A stretch of DNA of 64,000 nt from Devosia ginsengisoli (GTDB lineage Bacteria; Pseudomonadota; Alphaproteobacteria; Rhizobiales; Devosiaceae), in NCBI RefSeq assembly GCF_007859655.1, contig NZ_CP042304.1, positions 2,723,501 to 2,787,500 on the forward strand, given 5' to 3'. Of this stretch, positions 16,736-25,315 are shown one piece after another (the first letter of the stretch is position 1; every line of letters begins with the position of its first letter). The translations under genes and the position numbers were made by a program. Under the pieces are notes generated by a model, which was not told where the DNA came from, did not search any database, and worked only from the letters and a program-made list of their open reading frames with translations.

Positions 16736-17563
16736 CTATCGAGCAGAAAAATTGGGTAGGCGTTTTTCGACAAAGGCCGCAATGCCTTCCTTGGCATCGT
16801 CGGTCGCATAGAGCGCGCCAAGCACCCGCTGCTCGAAGGTCAGTGCCGACGGCAGCGCGGCCTCAAGCCCGTCATCGATAACGCGCTTGGCCTCGGCCAG
16901 GGCCAATGGGGCCTTTTCGGCCAGTTCGTTGGCGAGAGTGAGAGCACGACCCAGCAAATCATCGGGCGCGCAGGCTTCGAGCGCAGCACCATAGGCAACT
17001 GCCTCCGCCGCCGAGATCATGCGGCCCGAAAAGATGAGTTCCTTGGCGCGCATGGCGCCGACCAGGCGCGGCAGGCGCTGCGTGCCCCCGCCACCCGGCA
17101 GCAGCCCCAGCTTGATCTCGGGCAGGCCGAGCTTGGCCTTGTCCGATATCAAAATGAGGTCGCAGCTCAGCGCCAGTTCGAACCCCCCGCCAAGCGCGTA
17201 GCCATTGACCGCGGCAATGGTGGCCTGCGGCAGTCCGGCGATGGCGTCGAACATGCGACGCGAGCGGCGCTGATAGGCATTGAAGTCGCCCAGGCCTGCG
17301 CCGTGATAGATCTTGATATCGGCGCCGGCGACAAAGCTCCGGCCCGTTCCGGTCAAGACCAGCGCGCGAATCTCCGATCGCCCCGCGACCCCGATCGCGT
17401 AGTCGGTGATCGCCTCGATCATGCCGTCGCCCAGCGCGCCCAGCGCGTCTTCACGGCGGATGCGCAGCAACTCGACCGCGCCGAACCGTTGCAGTTCGAT
17501 ATGAGGATGCAGCAGCGCCGTTTCGGCCTCGACCAGCGCCCGGCCCCAGTCCGGCTCGCTCAC
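16736..17563 (-). CDS. Enoyl-CoA hydratase/isomerase family protein
   Basis: 275 residues with a GTG start overlapping the CoA-transferase stop (GTGA, 17560-17563) and a GGAGGT site six bases upstream. Crotonase motifs are clear: LTGTGRSFVAGADIK near residue 70 (oxyanion-hole strand), INGYALGG-type AAVNGYALGGGFELALSCD near 118, and LPEIKLGLLPGGGGTQRLPR near 146, with the catalytic glutamate region. It hydrates 2-enoyl-CoA to 3-hydroxyacyl-CoA. The neighbouring CoA-transferase would activate the acid, and the dehydrogenase at 19904-20866 could oxidise the hydroxyacyl product. Confidence 0.88.
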   Translation of the reverse strand: MSEPDWGRALVEAETALLHPHIELQRFGAVELLRIRREDALGALGDGMIEAITDYAIGVAGRSEIRALVLTGTGRSFVAGADIKIYHGAGLGDFNAYQRRSRRMFDAIAGLPQATIAAVNGYALGGGFELALSCDLILISDKAKLGLPEIKLGLLPGGGGTQRLPRLVGAMRAKELIFSGRMISAAEAVAYGAALEACAPDDLLGRALTLANELAEKAPLALAEAKRVIDDGLEAALPSALTFEQRVLGALYATDDAKEGIAAFVEKRLPNFSAR

Positions 17564-18738
17564 GATGCCACCTCCGCCGGCCGGTCGCGGCCCAGCACGT
17601 CGCGCAACACGTCCTCGGTATGCTCGCCTACATCGGGCGACGGATAGCGCAGATCGGCCGGCGTCCTGCTGAAGCGGATCGGGCAGGCGATGGCGGTCAG
17701 CGTACCGGCACGGGGATGCTCGAACCGAATCAGCCGGTCCGAATTGGTGGCCACCAGATCATCCATGACCTCGCGCGATGTGCGCACGGGCGCAGCCCAC
17801 ACATCGGCCAGGGCGAAGTCGGCCATCCAGGCATCGGTGTCGCGCTTGCGGGTCAGCATTTCCACCCGACGCTTGATCGCATCGCGATCGACCCAGGGAT
17901 CGAGTTCGGCAAGGCTGGGATCTTCGACCAGCCGAGCGAGCTTGTCGAGCGGACACATTGCGATGGCCACCCAGCCGTCTGCCGTTGGATAAACGCCATA
18001 AGGCGCATCGTTCCAGCAGGTGGACAATCCGGTTTCGGTCCGCTCGAAATCCACGTCCTGATTGAGAACGACGAAATTCTCCTGCGACATGACGTTGAGC
18101 GTGGACGAGAACAGGTCGACTTCAAGCCGCTGCCCGACGCCATGCTGATGGCGCGCCATGAGAGCAGCCAGGATGCCGATCGCCATAGATTGGGAGGCCG
18201 CATAGTCGGCTATGGGGGTACCGCAGGCAGTCGGGGGATCGCTGCGGCGGCCGGTATTCTGCATGACGCCGCTCATGGCCTGCACCAGCAGGTCCTGTCC
18301 CGGCCGGTTCAGCCTGGCGAGTTCGGTATCCTGCCCCCAGCCCGATCCCGACGCATAGATGATCCTGGGATTGACCGCCTTGAAATCCTCGTAGCCCAGG
18401 CCCAGGCGGTCCATCACCCCGGCCCGGAAGTTCTCGGTCACCACATCGCATTCGCGCGCCAAATCGAGCAGGGTCTGCCGGCCGGTAGCATCCTTCAGGT
18501 CGATGGCGATCGAGCGCTTGTTGCGGTTGAACGAGTGAAAGGCGGATGAGGAGCCGGCAATACTGCCGCCCATCATCGGCATGCCGCGCATCCACTCGCC
18601 GGCGCCGGGCCGCTCCACCTTGATGACATCAGCCCCAAGGTCGGCCAGCATCTGCGTGCAGAGCGGGCCCATCATCATCTGGGTGAAGTCAAGAATGCGG
18701 ATGCCATCGAGGGCGCGCATCGGAGTGCTTTCAGTCAT
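17560..18738 (-). CDS. CaiB/BaiF-family (class III) CoA-transferase
   Basis: 392 residues from ATG 18738 (MTESTPMRALDGIRILDFTQ), with GAGGAA upstream and 10 bases after the previous stop. Class III markers are DLGADVIKVERPGAGEWM near residue 42, FHSFNRNKRSIAIDL near 75, VTENFRAGVMDRLGLG near 107 and YASGSGWGQD near 138. GSG/GW here replaces the usual GFGQ loop. Aspartate in the LDLLVQAMSG-type stretch (GQDLLVQAMSGVMQNTG) is the likely nucleophile. It would transfer CoA onto a carboxylic acid substrate. A longer upstream frame overlaps the preceding gene and is rejected. Confidence 0.88.
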   Translation of the reverse strand: MTESTPMRALDGIRILDFTQMMMGPLCTQMLADLGADVIKVERPGAGEWMRGMPMMGGSIAGSSSAFHSFNRNKRSIAIDLKDATGRQTLLDLARECDVVTENFRAGVMDRLGLGYEDFKAVNPRIIYASGSGWGQDTELARLNRPGQDLLVQAMSGVMQNTGRRSDPPTACGTPIADYAASQSMAIGILAALMARHQHGVGQRLEVDLFSSTLNVMSQENFVVLNQDVDFERTETGLSTCWNDAPYGVYPTADGWVAIAMCPLDKLARLVEDPSLAELDPWVDRDAIKRRVEMLTRKRDTDAWMADFALADVWAAPVRTSREVMDDLVATNSDRLIRFEHPRAGTLTAIACPIRFSRTPADLRYPSPDVGEHTEDVLRDVLGRDRPAEVAS

Positions 18739-18748
18739 CGTCTGTTCC

Positions 18749-19873
18749 TCAATGTGCCAGGCGCGCCGCCGCATAAGCGGCCTCGACGCTGTCGAGAATA
18801 GTCGTGGCCGATCGATGGGCCCGCAGACCCTCGACCAGTGTCTGGCCCGCGGCAATCTGGGCATGTGGCCACCAGGCCGCCTGCGGCCGCACCCAGGCCG
18901 AATGGAGGATGGGGCGGACGGCGCCAAAGAAGCCGGCCGCCACCCGGTCGGGGTCGTCAGCGGACCACGCCGTGATGCTACCAGGCTGTGCGCCCGAGGC
19001 GACCAGACGCTTCAGGGTCCCAGGCTGACAATACCAGGCAACGAACCGGCTTGCGGCTTCCACCATCGGCGACGCGGCGGAAACGGCGAGACCTGCTCCG
19101 CCAAGCACGCTGCCGCGACCGGCGGGCGACAGCCCCATGGTCCAGGGCCCGTAGGGCGTGTCGGCATAGGCCAGCCGGAGATAGCAGAACATGAACGGCA
19201 GATAGGCCACCGGCCGCTCCGCAGCGAAGGCGAAGGCCCGTTGCGGCGTGAAGTCCCAGCATGCTGGGTCCATCAGCCCCGCCAGTTCGGCCATGGCCTC
19301 GATGGCCGCAACGCCCCTGGCCCTGTCGCGGCAGAATGGGCCCTCGACAAGCGGCCCCGCCTCGTCTGCGGCGAGCAGACTCAGCAGCGAACTGACGGCA
19401 TCGGTATGATAGAGCGGCCAGACCACGGCGCCGGAATGACGTCGCGCCAGCCCGACAGCGTCGGCCATGCTCTGCGGCCAGGTCTCGCCAAGGGAATCCA
19501 GCAACGTCTGGCGGACGGCGCCAAGCTGGCACGCCGCATCGGCATGAAAGGCATAGGGCGTGTCGCCAACCACATAGCAATCGTAGTTGCGACCCAACGC
19601 ATCGGCGCGGATCGCCGCCAATTCCTCAGCCGGCACGTGGCGATCCAGCGGCGCAAGCGCGCATGCCGCGACCGCAGCAGCGACATGCGGGTGATCGATG
19701 GACATCACATCGCATTCGCGCGCCAGATCTTCGAGCGGTTGGTCGTTGAACGCCGTCAGCGGCCGCGTGCCGATGTCGTAGTCAAGATTGTGGCGTCCGC
19801 ACCATTCGTCCAGCGCCGCACGCAGCGGATCGATGCATCTTGGATCGTCCCAGCCGATGGCCCGCAATATCAC
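18749..19873 (-). CDS. Solute-binding-fold (SBP family 1-like) protein without a signal peptide
   Basis: 374 residues from GTG 19873 with GGAGGA eight bases upstream. It starts ILRAIGWDDPRCIDPLRAAL, already inside the first beta-strand of a sugar-binding-protein fold, so no export signal exists. VAYLPFMFCYLRLAYADTPYG near 220 and RFVAWYCQPGTLKRLVASG near 285 are typical of CUT1-type binding proteins (an AWEFIKWL-like helix). It lies inside an operon of enzymes, while a separate, signal-bearing binding protein is encoded with the importer. A cytoplasmic sensor, chaperone or enzyme role is possible; function is unknown. Confidence 0.65.
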   Translation of the reverse strand: MILRAIGWDDPRCIDPLRAALDEWCGRHNLDYDIGTRPLTAFNDQPLEDLARECDVMSIDHPHVAAAVAACALAPLDRHVPAEELAAIRADALGRNYDCYVVGDTPYAFHADAACQLGAVRQTLLDSLGETWPQSMADAVGLARRHSGAVVWPLYHTDAVSSLLSLLAADEAGPLVEGPFCRDRARGVAAIEAMAELAGLMDPACWDFTPQRAFAFAAERPVAYLPFMFCYLRLAYADTPYGPWTMGLSPAGRGSVLGGAGLAVSAASPMVEAASRFVAWYCQPGTLKRLVASGAQPGSITAWSADDPDRVAAGFFGAVRPILHSAWVRPQAAWWPHAQIAAGQTLVEGLRAHRSATTILDSVEAAYAAARLAH

Positions 19874-19903
19874 GACACTCTCCTCCCGATCCCACCAGAC
19901 ATT

Positions 19904-20866
19904 CTATTCGCCGGCCGGCACGACGCGGGCGCCGCGCTGGATCAGTACGCGACGGACGATTTCCTCGTCGCGGTTGCGCCGGAACGCGTCCGCATTCCGC
20001 TTGCTCCAGTCGTAAAAGCCCGCACCGGCGCGCATGCCGGCCTTGCCTTCCGCCAGCAGGCGGCCGACGGATGTATTGCCCGGCTGGCTTTCGGTACTGA
20101 GATCGGCCCAGACCGCTGCCGATGCCCTGCTTGCCATCAGGTCAAGCCCGGCCAGATCGGCATGTTCGAAACTGCCCATTGCAGGCAGGCGGACGGCGTA
20201 GCCCTCCTTGAGCACGAGGTCGCAGGCTTCTGGTGTCACCAGGCCCCTATCGACCAGCGACACGAATTCCCGCAGGATTGCATGCTGGATACGCGCCCAC
20301 AGGAAGCCCGGAACATTGGGGGCCAGCACGGGCAGCTTGCCGCTGCGCTCGAGAATCGCCGACACCGCCGCGACTGTTTCGGTCGATGTCGCATCGCCTG
20401 CGACGACCTCCACCAGCCGCATCAGATGGGCAGGCTGGGCAAAGTGGGCAACCGCAAATCGTTCCGGGTGCTGCAGGCGTTCCTGCAGGATCGTGGCGCT
20501 GATACCGGATGTGGTGCTCGACAGCAGCGTTTCGGGCAGCGCGAATTGCTCGGCCTGGAGCAATATCGCCTGCTTCAGCGCGGCATCCTCGGCCACCGCC
20601 TCGATGACGAAACCGGCGCCGTCCACGGCGTCCGCCATATCGGATGAGCGGCGGATACGGGCGATGCCGGCATCGGCGCCTGGCTGGTCAAGCAGACCGG
20701 CCTCGACCATCCAGTTCGCCGCGGCCTCGATAGTCTGACCCGCGGCATCCAGCGCCTCCGGGCGCCGGCCCCACAGCACCGTGTCGGCCCCGCCCAGCGC
20801 CAGCACCAGCGCAATCTGCCCACCCATGGTTCCGCTCCCCAGCACGGCGGCGCGCAACTCGCTCAT
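19904..20866 (-). CDS. 3-hydroxyacyl-CoA dehydrogenase family protein
   Basis: 320 residues. The N-terminus MSELRAAVLGSGTMGGQIAL carries the GxGxxG NAD fold. GFVIEAVAEDAALKQAIL near 84 and LSSTTSGISATIL near 116 match the HAD family. RFAVAHFAQPAHLMRLVEVV near 137 holds the catalytic-histidine motif. VPGFLWARIQHAILRE near 188 and GAGFYDWSK near 293 complete the C-terminal domain. The family includes 3-hydroxyacyl-CoA, carnitine and L-gulonate dehydrogenases, which have this same length. It is the first gene after promoter P1 and its operator. Confidence 0.85.
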   Translation of the reverse strand: MSELRAAVLGSGTMGGQIALVLALGGADTVLWGRRPEALDAAGQTIEAAANWMVEAGLLDQPGADAGIARIRRSSDMADAVDGAGFVIEAVAEDAALKQAILLQAEQFALPETLLSSTTSGISATILQERLQHPERFAVAHFAQPAHLMRLVEVVAGDATSTETVAAVSAILERSGKLPVLAPNVPGFLWARIQHAILREFVSLVDRGLVTPEACDLVLKEGYAVRLPAMGSFEHADLAGLDLMASRASAAVWADLSTESQPGNTSVGRLLAEGKAGMRAGAGFYDWSKRNADAFRRNRDEEIVRRVLIQRGARVVPAGE

Positions 20867-20927
20867 ATTCTGCCTCCCTGCGCGTCACAGCGCGCTCCCG
20901 GTTGTTTTCCTCGCATTCAGCGAGTTT

Positions 20928-20972
20928 GAAAACACGTGTTTCCTAACTAGGTAATCGATTTTTCTTTGTCAA
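20928..20972 (-). promoter_or_regulatory. Promoter P1 with LacI-type operator, upstream of the acyl-CoA/aldonate operon
   Basis: Reading the minus strand, TTGACA (20972..20967), a 17-base spacer and TAGTTA (20949..20944) form a good sigma-70 promoter. The near-perfect palindrome GAAAACACGTGTTTCC (20928-20943, plus strand) follows directly after the -10 box, over the likely transcription start. Repressor binding there would block initiation. The same arrangement occurs at 26457-26503. Confidence 0.8.
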
Positions 20973-21019
20973 TACCGGCGACCACGCTATTCCTGATTCC
21001 AGGATGGAGGCAGCACGTT

Positions 21020-22027
21020 TTGGCGACATTGAAGGACATTGCCCTGCGGGCCGGAGTTACGCATTCGATCGTGTCGCGCGTGCTTACGGGCGATCCCACC
21101 CTGCGCGTCAGCCCGGATACGCGAAGCCTGATCCAGAAAGTAGCCGACGAGCTCGACTACGTCCCCAACGAATCGGCGCGCAGCCTGCGCAAGGCGCGCC
21201 CGCAGGCCATCGCTATGGCCATGCACGACATCACCAACCCCGTCTTCACGCAGATTTTCGTGGGCGCGCAGGAAGAGGCCGATGCGCGCGACCACATGCT
21301 GTTCGTCAGTGAAGTCAGCGCGCTGGCGAGCGGCAATGCCCGTCTGGGCAAACTGATACGCGGCGGCGCCATTGACGGCGTCATCTTGCTGGGCCTCGGC
21401 ACCCAGCAGGACGCAACGGTGCGCGAAATCGTCATCGCCAATGCCCGCCTCGTATGCCTGCAGGACGAGCCCAATGCCGACTATGGCGTCGTGCGCATCG
21501 CCGACCAAGCCGGCACGATGATCGCGACCCGCCACCTCCTGGACCTCGGACATAGCCGCATCGGCATGTTGGCCACCAGTTCCGGCGCCGGCTTTTCCCA
21601 GCGTCGCGTGGCGGGCTGGCAGCAGGCGATGGTCGATGCTGGGACGCCGCCGCCATCCTGGTACGAACAGGCCGGTTCGGACATTGCAGCCGGCGAGACC
21701 GCAGTTATGCGTCTCATGCAGCGGGAGCCTGGCCTGACCGCCATCGTGGTCGCCAATGTCATGTCCGCCATCGGCGCGCTGGCCGGCCTGCACGCGATTG
21801 GCAAACGCGTGCCGGAGGACGTTTCCGTTATTTCCCTGCTCGACACGCCCTTTGCCGGTCATACCAACCCAGCTTTGACCACCGTCGACATGCCTCTGGC
21901 CCAGCTTGGTCGCGAAGCCGTCCGCCTGTTGCTGGCCGAGGAGCAGCCGGCGGGAAGGCAGATTGACATCACCTCGCCCGAACCCCGCCTGGTCATCCGC
22001 TCCTCGACCGCGCCGCCTAGCCCTTGA
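21020..22027 (+). CDS. LacI-family transcriptional regulator of the acyl-CoA/importer regulon
   Basis: 335 residues from TTG 21020. GGAGG at 21006-21010 lies nine bases before that TTG, while the upstream ATG at 20966 has no site and overlaps promoter P1. MATLKDIALRAGVTHSIVSR is the LacI helix-turn-helix, then YVPNESARSLRK the hinge. The rest is a periplasmic-binding-like effector domain (MAMHDITNPVFTQIFVGAQEE; DVSVISLLDTPFAGHTNPAL). It sits between, and divergent from, the enzyme operon and convergent with the importer operon, overlapping the last permease by 11 bases. It most likely represses both through the GGAAACACGTGTTTCC sites. Confidence 0.88.
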   Translation: MATLKDIALRAGVTHSIVSRVLTGDPTLRVSPDTRSLIQKVADELDYVPNESARSLRKARPQAIAMAMHDITNPVFTQIFVGAQEEADARDHMLFVSEVSALASGNARLGKLIRGGAIDGVILLGLGTQQDATVREIVIANARLVCLQDEPNADYGVVRIADQAGTMIATRHLLDLGHSRIGMLATSSGAGFSQRRVAGWQQAMVDAGTPPPSWYEQAGSDIAAGETAVMRLMQREPGLTAIVVANVMSAIGALAGLHAIGKRVPEDVSVISLLDTPFAGHTNPALTTVDMPLAQLGREAVRLLLAEEQPAGRQIDITSPEPRLVIRSSTAPPSP

Positions 22028-22883
22028 CCGCCCCGGCCGTCATGCCGGCAATGATCTGCCGCGCCGCGAAGAAAGTGAACAGCAGCGGCGGAATGGCGAT
22101 CAGCGTGCCCATGGCCATGATGCGCCCCCATTCGACGCCAGTATCGGTGATGAAGGTGGAGGTTGCCACGGGCAGGGTGCGGCTCTGCCTTCCGGTAAGC
22201 AGCAAAGCGAGAATGAACTCGTTCCAGGCAATGCGGAAAGTGAAGATGGCCGCAACGGCATAGCCGGATTTCATCAGCGGCATCAGAACCTGGAAGAAGA
22301 CCTGCAGGGGTGATGCGCCATCGACGATCGCCGCCTCTTCGAGCTCCACCGGAATCTGCTGGTAGAATCCGAACAGCAGCCAGATGGCGAAGGGTAGGTT
22401 GAGGGCGGTATAGAGCAGAATGAGCACAACGAAATCGGCATCGATCGCAAAGCCGGTCACGATGGCAAAGACCGGGATTGCCAGCACGGCCGGCGGCACC
22501 ATGCGGATCAGCAGCGTGCCGTTGGCCAGGAAGCTGCGGCCACGGAACTGGGCGCGGGCCAGGGCATAGGCGCACAGCCCGCCCGCCAGCAGGGTCAGCA
22601 GCGTTGATGACAGCGCGATGATCAGCGAATTGCCGAGATAGCGGTCGAAATTGCCGCGACCGAAAATGTTCACGTAGTTATCCAGCGTGGGGACAAAGAA
22701 GAACCACATGGGCGTCGAGGACTGTACCGCGACATCGGGTTTGAACGAGGTCGAGATCATGATCCAGATCGGTGCGAGGCAGATCAGGGACAGCACGATC
22801 AGCACGACATAATGGAATATGCCATTGTTGCGCCGGCGATAGACAGGGGTGGCTGCGCCTGCGGGCGAAGATGTTTGCGTCAT
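22017..22883 (-). CDS. Carbohydrate ABC transporter permease (CUT1, MalG-like)
   Basis: 288 residues from ATG 22883 (MTQTSSPAGAATPVYRRRNN), with six membrane helices. VVLIVLSLICLAPIWIMISTS is the first. EEAAIVDGASPLQVFFQVLMPL near 190 is the EAA loop that contacts the ATPase. WNEFILALLLTG near 233 is typical of MalG-type subunits. It forms the membrane pore together with the permease encoded 13 bases upstream. The gene ends in an 11-base convergent overlap with the LacI gene. Confidence 0.9.
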   Translation of the reverse strand: MTQTSSPAGAATPVYRRRNNGIFHYVVLIVLSLICLAPIWIMISTSFKPDVAVQSSTPMWFFFVPTLDNYVNIFGRGNFDRYLGNSLIIALSSTLLTLLAGGLCAYALARAQFRGRSFLANGTLLIRMVPPAVLAIPVFAIVTGFAIDADFVVLILLYTALNLPFAIWLLFGFYQQIPVELEEAAIVDGASPLQVFFQVLMPLMKSGYAVAAIFTFRIAWNEFILALLLTGRQSRTLPVATSTFITDTGVEWGRIMAMGTLIAIPPLLFTFFAARQIIAGMTAGAVKG

Positions 22884-22896
22884 GTCGATTGGCCGA

Positions 22897-23832
22897 TCAA
22901 ATGTTGGATTTGCCGCGCATGGGATTACCCAGCCGCAGGATGAGCAGGCTGAACGCCGAGACCACCAGGATGAGCAGCACGGCGATAGCGGACGCATAGC
23001 CAAGTTGCTGGGTGGCGAATGCCCGATTGTAGATATGCAGGCTGAGCAGTTCGGTCGATCGGCCCGGCCCCCCGCCGGTCATGATGTACATGACCTCGAG
23101 CGCTCGGAACACGTCGATCAGGCGCATCAGCAGCGCGATCACCAGGATCGAACTGATCATGGGCAATTTGACCAAGAAGACCTGCTGCCACCAGTTGGCA
23201 CCATCGATGCGGCTGGCTTCGATCACTTCCGAGGGCAGCGCCTGCAGGCCGGCGATAACGATGATGAAGATGAACGGCGTCCACTGCCAGATATCGGTGA
23301 CGACGATGGCGAAGAAGGCCAGTTGCGGATCACCCAACCACACCTGGGGTTCGATGCCGATGAAGCCGAGGTAATAGTTGATCCAGCCGATGCGGGCGTC
23401 AAAGAGATAGCGCCAGATCAACCCCACCACGACGGGCGAAATCATCAGCGGCAGGATGAAGACGGTGCGGAAGAAGGACGCGCCGCGAATGGGACGTTCG
23501 AGCAGCAGGGCCAGCCCGATCCCCAGCACCATTTCGAGCGAAATGGTCCAGAAGCCGAAGCGCAGGGTTACCCACAGCGACTCCATGACATCGGGATCGC
23601 TGAGCAGCCGCTGGAAATGCGCCAGGCCCACGAATGGCGCATTGGCGAGGCTCGTGCCGACCTTCCAGTCGTAGAGCGCCAGGTAGAAGGCCTGCAATAC
23701 AGGATAGACAAGGCCCAGGGCCATGATGGCCACAGCCGGAGCAACAAAGAAGTAAGGCGTCAACACGAAGCGCCGTCTGCGCGGTGCGGGCTGGGCCGGT
23801 TCCGCCCCTGCGGACTGAACGCTTGCGGGCAT
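22897..23832 (-). CDS. Carbohydrate ABC transporter permease (CUT1, MalF-like)
   Basis: 311 residues if translation starts at ATG 23832 (MPASVQSAGAEPAQPAPRRR), which has GGAG nine bases upstream. An ATG at 23847 or a GTG at 23862 would lengthen the tail without a better site. Six helices are visible, beginning YFFVAPAVAIMALGLVYP. ASRIDGANWWQQVFLVKLPM near 210 is the EAA loop and FRALEVMYIMTGGGPGRST near 250 is the conserved MalF-like C-terminal signature. It pairs with the next permease. Confidence 0.9.
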   Translation of the reverse strand: MPASVQSAGAEPAQPAPRRRRFVLTPYFFVAPAVAIMALGLVYPVLQAFYLALYDWKVGTSLANAPFVGLAHFQRLLSDPDVMESLWVTLRFGFWTISLEMVLGIGLALLLERPIRGASFFRTVFILPLMISPVVVGLIWRYLFDARIGWINYYLGFIGIEPQVWLGDPQLAFFAIVVTDIWQWTPFIFIIVIAGLQALPSEVIEASRIDGANWWQQVFLVKLPMISSILVIALLMRLIDVFRALEVMYIMTGGGPGRSTELLSLHIYNRAFATQQLGYASAIAVLLILVVSAFSLLILRLGNPMRGKSNI

Positions 23833-23922
23833 CGGGGTAAACTCCATCAGATTGCCGGACACTGCCGGATTGAAAATGGTCGGCGAGCGCCCCCGCCGAC
23901 CATTCGTGCCGATTGGGTGAGA

Positions 23923-25263
23923 CTAGTTTGCGGCAGCCCGGTAGTCGTTCCAGGCATAGTAGCCTGCCCGTTCCATCATCGCCCGGGCCTTTTCGACGGC
24001 GGCATCCATGATGGGCTGGATTGGAGAATCCGTGGTGATGATCTCGGTCAGCGCCTGGCCGAGAATGTCGACATTGAGCTCATTGTATTCGGGGATGAGC
24101 GGGCGCCAGTCGGCGTCGGCGCAAGGCAGCTGCTCCAGCACCGTCTGGTATTCGGCGAAATTGCCAACATTGGCTTCCAGCGTCGACATGCGGATCGGGT
24201 CGCCCCCGAGCTCGACGATGCGCTGATCGCCCAGCTTGGATGTCATGTACTGGATGAACAGGAATGCCGCCTGCTGGTTCTGGCTGTTGGCCGGAATGCC
24301 CAGCGCGAAGCCACCGGTTTCCGCGCCGCAGCGGTCGCCCACCGGATGGAGAGCATAGCCGACCAGGCCGTCAACCCTGGAGAGATTGGGATCGCGCACC
24401 TGCGCCGCGATCTTGATCGTATCCAGATACATGGCGGCATCGCCCTGCAGGAAAGCGGCCGATGCCTCGCCTAGACCGAAGGCGGGAATGCCGACCGGTC
24501 CGGTACGAACCACTTCGCGAAGCACCTCGGCCGCCTTGACCCCCGCCGTATCGTTGAAGGTCGGGTTCCAGGCTTCGTCGAAGATGCGGCCACCCAATGG
24601 GGCAAGATGCATCAGCCATGCGGCGGTGACCTGATGGCCGGTGGCGCCACGCGAGGTCATGGCCGGGATGCCTGCGGCCTTCAGCCGGTCGAGCACGACC
24701 AGCAATTCGTCATAGGTGCGCGGCGGCTCAAGGCCCTGTTCAGCAAAGATATCTTCGCGATAGGCGAGAAACGAGGTTTCCGCACCGAAGGGAATACCAT
24801 AAAGGGCGCCCGACTTGCCGGCGAGATACCCCTTTTCGCCGCCGACGACGCCGCCATTCTGCAGATAGGCATCAGCGATGTCGTCGATGTCATAGTCTGG
24901 ATCGACCAGAGTGGGATCGGCGAAGAACTGCGACAGGGGCGTCAGCAGGCCTTTGGTGACATATTCGCCTTTCCACATCACCACCCAGGAAACGACATCA
25001 TAGTCGCCGCGTGGCTTGGACATTTCCAGCAATTGCCGGTCACGTAGCGCCAGATACTGCAGGGTGTCGAACTCGACCTCGATACCGGTCTCTTCGGTAA
25101 ACTCGTCCACCAGTTTCTCGGCAGCGGCAAAGTGGGTCATCGCCGGCCAGGACACCACGATCGTGGTGCCGGCAAAGCGTTCATACGGACTGGCCAGGGC
25201 CGTGCCCATGCTCAGTGCGACGGCCAGAGCCGCCGTCACGCAGGTTCCCGCGAATTTATTCAA
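23923..25263 (-). CDS. ABC transporter sugar-type substrate-binding protein
   Basis: 446 residues from TTG 25263, chosen because GGAGG lies seven bases before it and translation then begins at the signal peptide (NKFAGTCVTAALAVALSMGT, then ALASP cleavage). An in-frame ATG at 25278 has no ribosome site and would put the GGAGG inside the gene. TTIVVSWPAMTHFAAAEKLV starts the mature SBP family 1 fold. LYGIPFGAETSFLAYREDIF near 165 and AAFLQGDAAMYLDTIKIA near 265 are typical. It captures the substrate in the periplasm for the two permeases downstream. Confidence 0.88.
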   Translation of the reverse strand: MNKFAGTCVTAALAVALSMGTALASPYERFAGTTIVVSWPAMTHFAAAEKLVDEFTEETGIEVEFDTLQYLALRDRQLLEMSKPRGDYDVVSWVVMWKGEYVTKGLLTPLSQFFADPTLVDPDYDIDDIADAYLQNGGVVGGEKGYLAGKSGALYGIPFGAETSFLAYREDIFAEQGLEPPRTYDELLVVLDRLKAAGIPAMTSRGATGHQVTAAWLMHLAPLGGRIFDEAWNPTFNDTAGVKAAEVLREVVRTGPVGIPAFGLGEASAAFLQGDAAMYLDTIKIAAQVRDPNLSRVDGLVGYALHPVGDRCGAETGGFALGIPANSQNQQAAFLFIQYMTSKLGDQRIVELGGDPIRMSTLEANVGNFAEYQTVLEQLPCADADWRPLIPEYNELNVDILGQALTEIITTDSPIQPIMDAAVEKARAMMERAGYYAWNDYRAAAN

Positions 25264-25315
25264 GTGTCGTCCTCCCATGTTGAAGAAGCTGCCACCCTCC
25301 CTGGCGGCAGTGTAG

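Noticed and set aside
18739-18927. Upstream extension of the CoA-transferase
   Set aside because: It would overlap the signal-less binding-protein gene. ATG 18738 has GAGGAA and gives the normal family N-terminus.
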